A stretch of 64,000 nucleotides of DNA from Uloborus plumipes (taxonomy: Eukaryota; Arthropoda; Arachnida; Araneae; Uloboridae): NCBI GenBank assembly GCA_038373865.1, contig JAXGGA010004682.1, forward strand, positions 1 to 64,000, read 5' to 3'. The position numbers were made by a program, and so were the translations under genes. Below the pieces are notes generated by a model. That model saw only the letters and a list, made by a program, of their open reading frames with translations. It searched no databases and was not told the origin of the DNA. Shown here piece by piece: positions 11,301-22,887 of this stretch; position 1 is the stretch's first letter, and each line of letters begins with the position of its first letter.

Positions 11301-14300
11301 CCAAACGCCTTCGAGACTCAAACGGATCCTCGGGTTGAACAACGGCGGGGGTGGAGCTGGGAACTGCTACGGGATTTAGATCCTCGTTCGGCGGGGGCTT
11401 CATAAAGTGGGGGACTGAGTTCGCGGGAATGGCTCCAATAGCGGGTGAGAGGATGACCCAGCCCGGCCTTAAATGGCGGGGCCCAATGACGGGAGATGTA
11501 CCGGCATCTTGTTCTTTTAGCCCCGGAGAGTGCCAGGGCTTGATGGGAGATTCGGAGATGGTATGGGGGGAGGGGGGGTGCGCGGGAGAGGGGCAGCACA
11601 GCGTCCGGACAGGTTAGTGGGATGTACAAGTGCGCGTTACACTAGATGGGTTTTTGCGGGGAAGAGGGTACTCAGTGGGTATTGCGGTATAGGTATTAAT
11701 AGGGTTTAGGGTGGATTCTAGGCGGGTGCGGAAGGTTTGTTGTGGTGATGTAGGTAGTGGTATTGAAGATGTTGGTATGGTAAAGAGGTAGTTGGGGTGG
11801 CCTGGACATTACTGGGTTAGTGTTATATTGCTTTGGGAGATGATGGAGTTGGTTGGGTTTGTAGCCGCCATGTGGGGTGGAAAGGTACTGTGGGGGTAAG
11901 GTTGGGCTTATGGTTTAGGGTAGGCTCGGATGCTGTGTTGGGCAGGGGTACTTTGCTGGGGGCGTTTCAGTGGGTTGGATCGGCTTGCCGCCAAATCTGG
12001 TAGGTGGTTGGGACTGGCTGGGTTGAGGATTCTAGTGCTTCCGTGTGCGTTGTATTTGGGTGTTTAGTGGGGTTTTAGTGGTGGTTGTTTGGGGTGGTGG
12101 GGTTTTTGCCGTGGATAGTTGTTTGTTATGGGTACTTTACAAGGTTTGAGGGGGTGGTATATGACTATTAAGCACCATTATACCGATAAGGGGTACGGCT
12201 AAGCATGGACACGATCAGCTTAACCCGACATAAGATGTTATGCCAGGGGGGGTGAGAGGGGGGTGAGTTGGCGGGTGGTTTTTTTTGGGTGGTGTTTTTC
12301 TAGGGATTATGTTGTAATGGATGCTGGGGCTGAGATTGTATTAGATAGGCTGGGCGGGATTTGGGGTATGAGGTTTTGATGAGCCCGTAGATTGGGTGTA
12401 GATTGCTGGGGGTGCGTCGTCGGGCTTGTTTTTTATCGGGGGGTGTACGGTGCCCTGCTCGTATTGAGGACGGATTTTGGATACATGGGTAGCGTGGAGG
12501 TATTGGGTTGCAGGGGGACTTGTTGGTCAGTAATGGGGGGGGGTGGGTTGCGGGGTGGGGATGGTTGTTCAAGTGTGAGTGTTGTATGGTGTGGTCGGTG
12601 GGTTTGGGATGCGTGGGTGTAAGGGGGGTCTTACTTACATGCATGGGGTGATTTTTTTCACTTACATTTAGGTCGGAATTATGTGGAAAGGGGTTAATTC
12701 GGGTGGGGGGAACTGACTTGCACTTGTATGTTTGGGGCGTGGGTTGTTATTTTTTGTGGAGACCTATCACGATTCAATCATGTTGAGTTGGAGCGAGTTC
12801 TCGGCTATGTGTGAAAATGCCCCGCTCTCGTAAGCCTACAAAGACAAATCTGTGGTTTTTGGCTGTTCAACATCGAATGGCCATGCCTCAAGGGCGCATT
12901 CGTGAGGATAAAGTTTTGGTGTGATGGGACTGTGATGGATCTTGCTCTGGTGATAGCTATCTTGTTTGGTGGTGTTTTGGCTGGGGGGGATTGGGTAGTG
13001 CGGGGTGGGGGTAGTGTTGATGGGACAGTTAACATTGGGATGATTTTAGCGGTATGTGGTTCTGGGTTGCTGTGCGTGTTATTTTAGTTAGTGGTTCAAG
13101 GAGTGGGTGATCGGAGTGGCAAGTTTGTGGGGTTGTCAGTTTTGTTTATCACACTCAGAAGGTTCAGTATTTCGACCTTGTGACGTGCGGGCGGTTACCT
13201 GTGGTGTGAGGTATGGTGTTGCATAGAAAAATGATTACACAATAATTATTCGGGTTAAACCGGTTGTCAATTCCCATAAACACATAAGGTCTCGGATGAT
13301 GCATGGTATAAAGGGGATAGGAGCAGATTCAATCGTGTACGGATAAGTGACGTAAGCGTATTCAACGAAACAATCTTAATATCTGGTATCTGTTGGTGGC
13401 ACGAGGGGGGATGTAGACTGATTGGGGTGATCTTTGGTTTAATGGCGGTCTTGAGTTGGGGCTGCGGCAACGGGCCGGGGTTGGAGGGGTTGGTTTAAAA
13501 CTTAATAATCATAAAAGCATCAATAATTGTCCACCGAAAGCGACACTTGCGCATTTCGGTTGTGTGTATATTCGTACTAACATGGCCGCATAGGATTTTT
13601 TGCAAGGCTCGTTATAAAAATTGCGGACGGCGGACAAATAGATGAGCAGCTGCTCGATTTGCATGGGGTGGGTTGGTAGACAATTGGAGGAAAGCCTTCG
13701 CCATATGGCCGGTTGATCAGCATAGGGAATAGGGATCAACTCCTGTTGCGTAAACGCCGTGGCGGACCGTGGGGTTGCTCGGGGGGCGCGGGGACTCTGG
13801 GCACGGTGCAGTTGGGGGGGGTTACCACCGGTTCGGGGTGTTGAGAAATGAGAGGCGTGACGTGGGGTTAGGTGATTTGGGGGTTGGGGAGGGTGGGCTG
13901 AGGGGTTGGGACACGTGCGCAAGGGGGGGACTAGGGCTTGGGAAGTAAGTTGTGGGCTACGGGTGGTGGGTATGGGGTAGGAGCGGGGGGGATTCTGGTC
14001 TTTGGGAAGTGGCGTTCTGGGGTAGAGATGGATAGTTGGTTTAATTTTGATGCAGGTGCTGTTTTGTTGGTTTGTCTGGATTTAGTTTTCGGTACGGGCT
14101 ATGTGGGGTATTTTTGCTCAGGCGTTACCGGTAGCTGCCGAAGCTAGTCGACCTAGGTCTGAACTTCATAAAGACTTACTGGCACGAAGGTCTGTTCTGG
14201 CGGGGTTTCGTGGATGCCTGGTCATGAGATGTTGTTGTTTGAGCTGGATAAGAACGGGGTGGCTTGTGCGTAAATCGAAGACGGGTTGGCGACTGGGGGA

Positions 14301-17300
14301 GGTTTTTGTGGGTTTGCGGGGAAGGATGGGGGGGTTTTAGAGAAGGGGGTGGAGTGGGTTTCCATTGTGGTCGGGGGTTAATTGGCTCTGGGGGTGAAGC
14401 GAGGGTAGGGCTTGCATGGGCTGGTTTGGTGGTGGATTTTGGGGGCCATCTGGGGCAGTATAGGGTTATTTTTTTTTTTATTTTTTGTCTCTTTTTTTTG
14501 ACAATGGGCGGGTGGGGTTTGGGAGTATTGGGTAGGCGCGAGCAGGCGTGCCTGTTTCAGCAATGGGGACGTCTTGTGCGCGGTGCCTGGTGGGTGGATG
14601 CCGAAGGGGCGGGCTGGGGGGGGCCCACCGCCTAAAAATTCGTTTGGTCTGCAATTGTAGGGAGAATAGGACTGCTCCACTCGGTGGAGGGGGGCAAACG
14701 GGACTGGGTTTTCTTTTGTGGTGGGGCGTATTTGGGGAGGTGGTCGGGGGATTGTGGGCGCGGGGCTGTGGCAGGCCGGGGGATCCGGGTGGGGTAGGGT
14801 GGCACTGTCATTATGGAATTGCCGTGTGGGCGGGTTTTGGTGACAGGGAAGAGGGATGGGTGGGGGGAGGGGCAATCGAGAGAAGACGAGGGGGGAGGGG
14901 GTCGTGCTGTGGTTCTCTTTGTGGTTGTTGTGGGTTAAACGATGTTTGGTTATTTATGATGTTGGAGGGAGGGTAGGTATGGTTGTCTTGGTTGTGTACA
15001 ATTTGACGGTTTTGTGGTTGGTGGGAGGCGAGGGGGTGACATGGGAGGCTGTTGGGGGGGTCTTTGATGGTTTTTTGAACAAGGGGGGTGGGATGTAGCT
15101 TTTTGACGGGCAACAGCAGGGGGTTTTGGCGGGTGGGCGTGTATGGGGGGGATGTAGGTGGTGCATGCATGTTTTATCATTTGTTTGAGATGAGTGGTGT
15201 TGTTTGACAGTTTTGGTGTTTTGGGTGTTTTTATGTTACTTGGGGGTTTTTCTGGTTGTTTGGTTTCTATGGGGGCATAAGCAGTGGGGGTCAAGGTACA
15301 GAAGCGGTGGGAAGATGGGACAGATGTGAGGATAGATTAGTGTTTGTGGGAGAAGTATACTAGTTGGGGAGGGACGGGAGCTTGAGGTTCGGTGACTTAG
15401 GAAGCTTTGTGATAGATCAGGTTGGGGTTGGTGGGGGGGGGGGGGGGGGTAGGGGCATTTTGGGTGTTGGGGTGTTTGAATAGTGGAGCCGGGTGTTTGG
15501 GGGGGAGGGATTGAGGATGGGGATTCTTGGGCGGTATTGGAGGTGGGGATGTGTATATTTTTCATTCCTGGTTTTGGGGTCTTCGGGAATAGGGGGTTGT
15601 TTGGTGGATGAGGTTTGGTCGGGTTATGTTTGGGGTATGGGTTGGAGGGGTGGGGAGGCCCGGGGTTGTGGGGTTTCCGATGGGTGTTGGGGTGGGGGCT
15701 TGGGATGGGGCTAGTAGGATAGTGTTATGTTGGCGGTCGGTTTGAGCTAAACCAAAGGATGGTGGGTTTGGAGGTGGGATGTGGCGCGGATGGGGCGGAG
15801 GATGGGGTGATGTTCGGTGGGGGTGGGGGGTTTCGGATTATTTGCTAAGCGGGTCCGGGGGGGCGGGAGAGCCTAACAGACCCAGTGGTGGTTTGTGGGG
15901 ATTGAGTGTGGGGATGGGGTGGGAGGGACATGGGAAAGTTGGGTGGGTTCATGTTGGGGGGATTAGGAGTGGTTGGATGCGTGACGGGGGTCGTGGTAGC
16001 TGGTCTTACCGTCACAGTATGCTGTAAAATCTCATACCGGGTGGGTGGTGGAGAAGAGGGCGGATAGGTGGGGTGGGGTTTGGGAGGAACTGGGTGGGTT
16101 TGGGGCAGTATTTACTGGGGATTGGGTAATGGGTTGGTTAATGTGTGGTTGGGGCGTCGTTTAGTGAACTCAATTCCGCAATGCGGGGCAAGGACATATA
16201 CGGCCGGGGACTGGGCCTGCCAGGGGCCGGTTGACTATTGGGTGTTGCTTTAGCACAGCGGGGGTTTATTTTTTTGAGTGAACGGGGGTGGTCGGGGGTC
16301 AGTGAGGGGTGGGACAGGAGCGGGTTTTTTTAGGGGGAGGGAGGAAGGGCTGATGAGTGGGTAGGTTAGTGTGGCTGTTTTGTTTAGTTGGAACAGGCGG
16401 TATGCGTTGTTAGTGCGAGGTATGCAGTTGGGCTTGTCGAAAGGGGGGAAGATAGGGATGGTTGGGGGGTTATGTGAAAAGGGGGGGTTGAGTTGTCACA
16501 AGGTTGAGTTGCGTGGGAGATGTTAATCTCTCGGGTGAGAGGGCTTGACCCCGCGGGGACGTCAATGGTGGGTAACGTCACACTGGGGGGTGTGGGGTGA
16601 CTTTTGTGGGCAAGGTGAGGGATTGGGGATGTGGAATTTAGGGAACGGGGGAGTTAAAGTGTTTTTATGTTGGCGACATTGTATGGGGTACAGGATGGGG
16701 GAGTGTTGGGAGTGTGATTCGGGGGGGCGGGGGGGGGGGTGCGGATTAATGGTAGGTTTGGATGGATGGGCTTTGTACTAGAGTGTGTGTTCTATGCGGG
16801 AGAGAATGTAGGTAGTGTTGGTTTAACAATTGGATGAATTTGGGTTGGTTTGGTGGGTGGGGTTGCGTTTCGTTTGTTAAGTGTTGGGTGCACATTCTGG
16901 GTATTATGTTTATTTTTAGGGAAGTGTGGGTTTGGGATTTCTGGTCGTGTTTACATTTAAAGAATGATGGAAGGAGTTGAGTGTAATGGTGTAATGGGAA
17001 TTTGATCGGATGGTGGGGAGTCGGGTGACTGTAATGGTGGGATTAATAGGTGGTATAGTTTCGTGTGGAAAAGTTACTGGGGGGAGTTGGTGGACCTCGG
17101 GCGAGGATCTGATTTTGGGAGGGAGGGTGCTTGGTTTTGGTGGGTGGTGTTGCCGTTGGGCAGGACACTGATTGGTTGTGGGTGGGGTGTGATGGGGAGG
17201 GGGTTTTTGCGGGGAGTTAGTGGGATTTTGACTGGGATTGAAGGGTGGGTTGATTTAAGCATATGGGTGGGTTTTCGGTGCGGAGCGGTCGGGGTGGTCA

Positions 17301-17844
17301 GTCTTTGGGGGGGGTTGGGCGTGGGGCGCGGGATTGGGGGTGAAGCGGTAGTATGTATGGATAGGGAGTTTGGGGAGTGGGGGGGGGTTTTGGGGTATTA
17401 GTGGGGGGGTCTTTAGATTGTAGTGGAAGGTGCGGAGTGTTTGTTGTGTGGGGGTGGAGAGCGGAGAGGGTTTGGGTTCTTGTGGAGGAAGGGGACGAGG
17501 CTAGGAGCGGATGTCGTGGGGGTGTGGATTATTGACTGGGGTTTTTTTTTTTTACTTTATTTTATTCGGGGTTGGGCTCGTGGGCGGGGGGGGGGGACCA
17601 TGCGCGCAACACATTTGGGTAACACTTTTCTGGAGTGGATGGGGGTTAGGGCCGAGCGGTGTCTGGGCGTTTCGTTTGGGTAGTTGATGGGGTTGCGGGG
17701 TAGGTGGGCGTTTTTGGGCATAGGTATTGTGTGGGTGTGGGTTTTCACCCAAATTGGCGCGGGCCGTGCGCTGGTGCCACAGGGTGAGATGGCTAGCTGG
17801 TTAGAGATGGGGTGGGGGGGGGTGGATAACATTACAGGGGGGAC

Positions 17845-18185
17845 GGCCAGAGGATAATTCGTGTCCGTCTCAACGGAAGCCTTCATCAAAATTAACGACT
17901 CATATGCCGCAATAACGAACCCTTTCACAAAAATACTATACGAGCCAAAATCCGGGAACCAGTACACTATATATTTCTTGCTTGCAGTAAGGTCCAGGAC
18001 ATACATTTTTTTGGCAGGTGCTTTAACATTTACGGTATGGGATCTCTGGTGGTGACTGGATTTTAGCACTTTTTGGATTGCTTTTGTTGGCTTAGCATAT
18101 TGCCTGCGTAACAAGCCTTTATCTGTGTGGGCCGTGTTGCTGAAGGTGTTATAAGAGGGACACTCGCGGTAGGCGCACAAAGGGT
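17845..18185 (-). other. Clean island with an unassigned open frame
   Basis: This island has ordinary composition and holds a minus-strand frame of about 110 codons with mixed, protein-like residue content (for example VLDLTASKKYIVYWFPDF). No family was recognised and there is no start, splice site or partner exon to support a gene. It may be a transposon fragment like the island at 7935-8376. Confidence 0.2.
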
Positions 18186-21070
18186 GACGACCGAATACAA
18201 CAATAAATTATATTAACTTTCTAAAGAAAAAAAAAATCAACCAAAATGTCGTCACTTCCTGCCTGGCCCTGCGTGGAGAGGGATTGATTTTGTTGAGGGC
18301 CCTGGGGTTTTGGGTGCATCAGGGGGGGGGGGGCGGGGTTTGTTTGGTCTTCGGGCGGGTTTTTAGGTAGTTGTTTTGTGTTATTGGTTCGGCTCCGCGG
18401 TGGTTTCTGATTTCACATAGGGCATATATCAAAGGGGCTTGCTGTGATCCGGCGTGATGTGATTAGATTTCCTTGCTGGTAGTGCTGAGTAAGATAGTTA
18501 TGGTGTGTTCTCCCGGCGTTGGGAGTCGCGATATACAGATTGGAATAGATTTGAAGTAGCTAGGTGCCAGCCGCGTCACTGGTATATTGGTAAGGTTTTC
18601 GGATCTTATGTTGTGAGTGGGCGGGGTGTGGTTTTTTTGGAGGTGGGGGGAGGAGAGTGTGCACGTGATGAGGTGGGTTTTGGTTTATGGTGGAGATTGG
18701 ATGTCTTGGAGGGTCGCGAGTGGGGTGTGGGGGGGTCGCGTTGGGGGGATGTTTTGTTGCAGGGGGGGGTTGGGATGGGTGGGTTGAGGTGGGTGGGGGG
18801 TAGGAGGTATTGGGGGCGGGGAGGGTGGCGGTGTGGCTGGTCGGTTGAGGTGGCGGGAGGCCGGGGATTCGGTGTTTTTTGACACGAAGGGGTGGGGGGG
18901 GGGGGAGTGGGGGAAAGTAGGGCTGGGCGGGGGGGGGAACGCCCGATGTGGGGGAGTTACGTGGGACCCTGGGGGATGGTGGCTTGGTCTGGCTGCTGTG
19001 TTTAGGAAGGAATTGCAGCTGCTATATATTTTGAACTGCTTTAATTTAAATAATATATAAAATCGTTTTATACTTTCTGATTGCTTTCATTGTTTGAAAA
19101 AAAAAGCGATTTCGGCAGCACACGATAGCCGGGTATAAATCAATTTGGTTACGTACTTTTCAAGCTAATTACTCTTTAGTAGGAGGCATATTAATGAAAA
19201 TGTGCTTCCATTTTTTGGGTCAGAGTCATTGGGGCGAAATTGTGGTAAGCATATTGGATTCGGTGTGGTTATAGAGGTCGCAAATGCCTTTGAATTACGA
19301 TCGCTCCTTGTTTATTTTTGACATTTATTGTGGTAACAGGACATTAATATTTGTTTACCATAGACCTTGGAAATGCAATTTGGGTTCTTTTTTTTTCAAT
19401 ACCTTTTTTTTTTTTTTTATGTTGGTGGGGCCCGGGGGGTGGCGTTGGTTGGGCACGTGTGGTAAGTGACTCGGGGTCTTTATGACATGCTGGGGATTCC
19501 GCTTCAGGTATCGTCGGTGAGATCGGGGTGGGTGGGGGTTGTCGCGGGCGGGCTTAGTCACGGTTTTTGTTTGGGTCCTTGAGGTGGGTGTGGGGGTGGT
19601 TTGGATTTTTCTTTTTTTTTTTTTTGGCCCAGGACTTGGGGCGGGGGGGGATTGGGGGGGGCGTATGGAGGTGTGGGGCCTACTAATGGTGGGGTGGGGG
19701 CTCATTATTGGCTAATAATTGAGGGTTTTCCATCTAATTAAAAGGATCCCTGGGGAAAACGCCGGGACAGATCCCTGGACATAGGGTGTTGCGACCGGTC
19801 GCTTGCGTAATCTTGTTGTCTGTATGGCCTCTCTTATTGGGGGACTTGGTAGGGACAGGTGGCTTGTGTGATTTGGGAACAGTAGGTTTTATCTGGGGTC
19901 TGGGACTGGTGTGGGCTCTGGGGCACAGGTGGGGGGGGCACGTTTTTTCGTTTGTTGGGGGGCGTATTTTGAAATGCACGTATTGTTATGAACAATCAGG
20001 ACTATTTTGGGATGGATTAATATATATATGCATAATATAATAAAAAAAATGAATTGTTTCTTAGTTCATAAAATAATAAAAATACATTTTATTTATTTTC
20101 CTCTTAAAAACAGCGTATTATACATAACAATAAATGCGGAAATATCAGATTCCTGGATGCGGTTGCAAAATGAGAGTGGGATGGGGGCTTTGGCGTGGGA
20201 TGGTTTTGCTGTTTCTTTGGATGTTGTTTTAAGTGGGCTGGGGGGGGTTTTTTGGGGTAATATAGGATGGGGTTGTGGGAGGGGTTGTTTATGTGGGGGT
20301 TGAGACGTGGTTAAACTACTTGGTTGGATTTTTGTTTTTTGGTTTTTTTATTGACATGCGATGGTGGGTCGTGGGTGTCGCTGTTTTTTGAATGGTTGGG
20401 GGAGGGATTTAGTGGAGATTTCGTTTTGTTGGACGTGGTGGGGTTCTTTTTGTGTTTTAGTTATGCGGACTGGGTGAGCCGCAGTTGTTTGTGGTTGGTG
20501 AGGGCGTTTTTGTTGGTGGTTTTGGGGTGGGGGGAGGGTGGTGGATAGTCGTGGGCATGGGGGATTTTGGTTTTTTATGATGGTACTGGGTATTTTTTTT
20601 TTAGGGTTTGTTTTGTTGGGTGGCGTCGTGCGCTTTTGTGGGATGATGGGGGTGCGGTGGTATTGTGCGGGTGAGAGTTGTTTGGGTGGGGTGGGTAAGG
20701 GGGGTATGGGTTGGTGGGGGGATGGGGGTTTTGGGAATCGAGAGGCAGAATGAAATTTATAGTTTTTGATTTTGGGCTGGTGTGGATTATGTGGGATGAT
20801 GGGGGGTGAAGGTGCGTAGGGCCAAAGGGGTGTTGATAAGATTTTGGCGAACATTTTTGTGGAGGTCCGGTTTTTTTGTCGTTTGGGTGGGTTGCAGCGT
20901 CGATGTTACATGTAATCATTGTAGGTTAGAGCAATTTCTGGGGTTATCATTAGTTTTTTGTATGGTTGGCTGGATGTTTTGTTCCACTTTTACTAATAAC
21001 CAGGGGTGGATGACTTTTTTCTTTTTTTTTTTTGTGTTGGGGAGGACATTTTGTAGGGGGGATTTCTGGG

Positions 21071-22854
21071 CCCCAGGTACACTAAAGACAATCAAGTTGG
21101 CCGGATACTTTTAAATAGCTGGTCACTCTATCAGAAGCAATCCCATTTTTTCTCCAACCCTAGCATCTGTTTGCAGTTCTAAGTTCATTGCAATTATTAT
21201 TGCTGCTAAGATAATTGCAGTTATTATTAATTCCTTTTTGTTCAAATCAAGAGCAAGGAGAAAAATCCTTACTCTGCATTTCCAGAGAAATCTATAACAG
21301 CAACATCGCAGCAAGCCATGTTGATTTGCATAGGACAGCACACAGGAAGCAGACTTTTTTTTTTTTTCGCAAAAGTGGCGAATAAGCGATTACCTTTTTT
21401 AACGTCAGAAAAGGCCAAAAAATTATGGGCTCTTACACAGAAGTATGCTACGAGTTATTTTGATTTCAGATTTGCTTTTTGAATGGATAATAGATCCGTT
21501 TTGTTTGATCAGCATTTTGTGAAGGGTCTGTTTTACTTGATCGTATTTTTGTGAAGGGTCCGTTTTGCTTGATCGTATTTTTGTGAAGGGTCCGTTAACA
21601 GACCCGAATTTCCTCTGGCCAGATCCCTGATTATATGAGATAATTCAAAAATAAAATTTTTGTCATATAATTCAATAGTAATCCTGGAAATATTTAAGTA
21701 TTTTGGTGTCTTCTGTCCCTTTACAAGCAGTTAATAGTACATATACTCCTTTTGTTTATTATTTTTTTATATATGCTTTTTCTTTTGTTCTGAAACTAGA
21801 TCCAATAGTAAACTTTTCTTGCTGTTTTATTTTTATGCGGTAAACTTTTCAAAAACTTGGCAAAACTTTCTATCAAAAAATGTATTTTATAATTGATAAA
21901 AACTAGATTGATTTAGAACACTTAATTCACTTCCATTTTAAAACTGATGTTTTAAATTTCGGAATTATACTTCCTTGTTCTCTTGAATCAATGCAGCTTA
22001 CGGAAGTTTATACATGTAAACCTTCTCGTGAAAAGCAATTAATTGTTGAATGATGATTTATCTAGTTTTTGGTGTTTTGAATAACTAAAGCTATTGCTTG
22101 ATATTTTATCAGGCGACCTTTGTTGAATTTGCACATTGTCAGGTAGCATATAATTTTTTCCAAATTGGTAGGAAATGTAAAGTAACATTCAACAAGAAAG
22201 TAACAAGCACACAATAACTGAAAGCATCGTGAAGTGTGCCTCCTGAACCTATCACCCATTTTTTAAATCGAAGCGTTCGTGACTGCAAGGTGTGTAGTTA
22301 GAAAATGAGAAGCAACTGACAGTTGTAAAAAAGAAAGGATAATTTTTTATAGTAAAAGTTTTATGTGCATTTCTATTAAGGATCCGGAAAATAAAATGTA
22401 CGGATTTTAGAATATTAAGCACTTTATATTCCATATAAGAAAATGTAACTTCTGTTAAGAAATTTCCTTTTTAGTTGCAACACATCTTGGAATTTTTTTC
22501 ACTGTTTGCCTTAAAATTTCTGTAGCTCCATCCAAATCTCAAGAGAATGAAGAAAAGTTATAACATATTGATAGGAAGCTGTTTTTGTTAACTTTTCCGC
22601 CAAATAGTGAATAAAATTTCTTCTTTGTCTTGTTCTTAATTCAAGGAAATGCCTATTTAAATTAATGTGTTTAAAAAGACTTACATTTATTAGATTTTAT
22701 GATTTGTTTATAATTCTGAAATGTGTCATTTACTTTTGTTTTTGTTGTAATTTTGACTGTTACTGTTAGTAACAACTCAGAGAGAATGCTAGCATTTATT
22801 AAACTGAGTTAGTTAAACCATTTAAAATTATAATTTCAAACTTTTCTATTGTAG
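21071..22854. other. AT-rich non-coding DNA upstream of the first visible SRP14 exon
   Basis: Composition is normal again from here. No exon encoding the N-terminal half of SRP14 was found in either this stretch or the islands to the left. The only structured feature is the 32-bp tandem repeat at 21499-21594. If the gene continues upstream, this is intron. Confidence 0.5.
21499..21594. repeat. Tandem repeat, 3 copies of 32 bp
   Basis: Three exactly 32-bp units run head to tail, each with the core TTGATC..TTTGTGAAGGGTC(C/T)G. Units two and three differ at a single base; unit one is slightly more diverged. Confidence 0.9.
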
Positions 22855-22887
22855 GTAAATGCTAAAGATGTCAACAAATTCCAACTA
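22855..22887 (+). CDS. Srp14: SRP14 internal exon (33 bp)
   Basis: This 11-codon micro-exon encodes VNAKDVNKFQL. It matches the ..KEVNKFQ.. segment of signal recognition particle 14-kDa protein and joins in phase 0 to the exon at 32322. It is bounded by a TTGTAG acceptor and a GTAAGT donor. SRP14 pairs with SRP9 to bind the Alu domain of SRP RNA and slows translation while nascent secretory proteins are targeted to the ER. The identification rests on the combined ~40 residues of the two exons. Upstream exons, which should carry the N-terminal alpha/beta fold, are missing from the readable part of the window and may lie to the left or inside the anomalous block. Confidence 0.75.

Larger units (their letters stand above)
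2730..21070. other. Anomalous G/T-rich block, suspected low-quality assembly sequence
   Basis: For over 18 kb the plus strand is dominated by G and T; in sampled lines about half the bases are G and only about a tenth C. There are many short G-runs, but no repeat unit, no codon structure and no recognisable homology. Sequence of ordinary composition appears only in islands, roughly at 4380-4985, 7010-7210, 7930-8380, 9490-10020, 10610-10930, 11030-11350, 12740-12920, 13230-13740, 17840-18260, 19020-19420, 19980-20170 and 20880-21010. Long reading frames here, mostly minus-strand Pro/Thr/His-rich ones, follow from the skew, because C/A-rich codons rarely make stops. The simplest reading is erroneous consensus, with islands being true sequence. 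A real G-rich strand-asymmetric region is possible but less likely. Confidence 0.75.

Noticed and set aside
2892..21114. Dozens of open frames rich in Pro/Thr/His on the minus strand or Gly/Trp/Val on the plus strand
   Set aside because: They follow from G/T-rich composition, which removes stop codons on both strands. They show no domain pattern, starts or splice sites.
21123..21341. Minus frame with a hydrophobic ITAIILAAIIIAM stretch as a membrane protein or Harbinger transposase start
   Set aside because: Single short frame, no homologous pattern or splice context.
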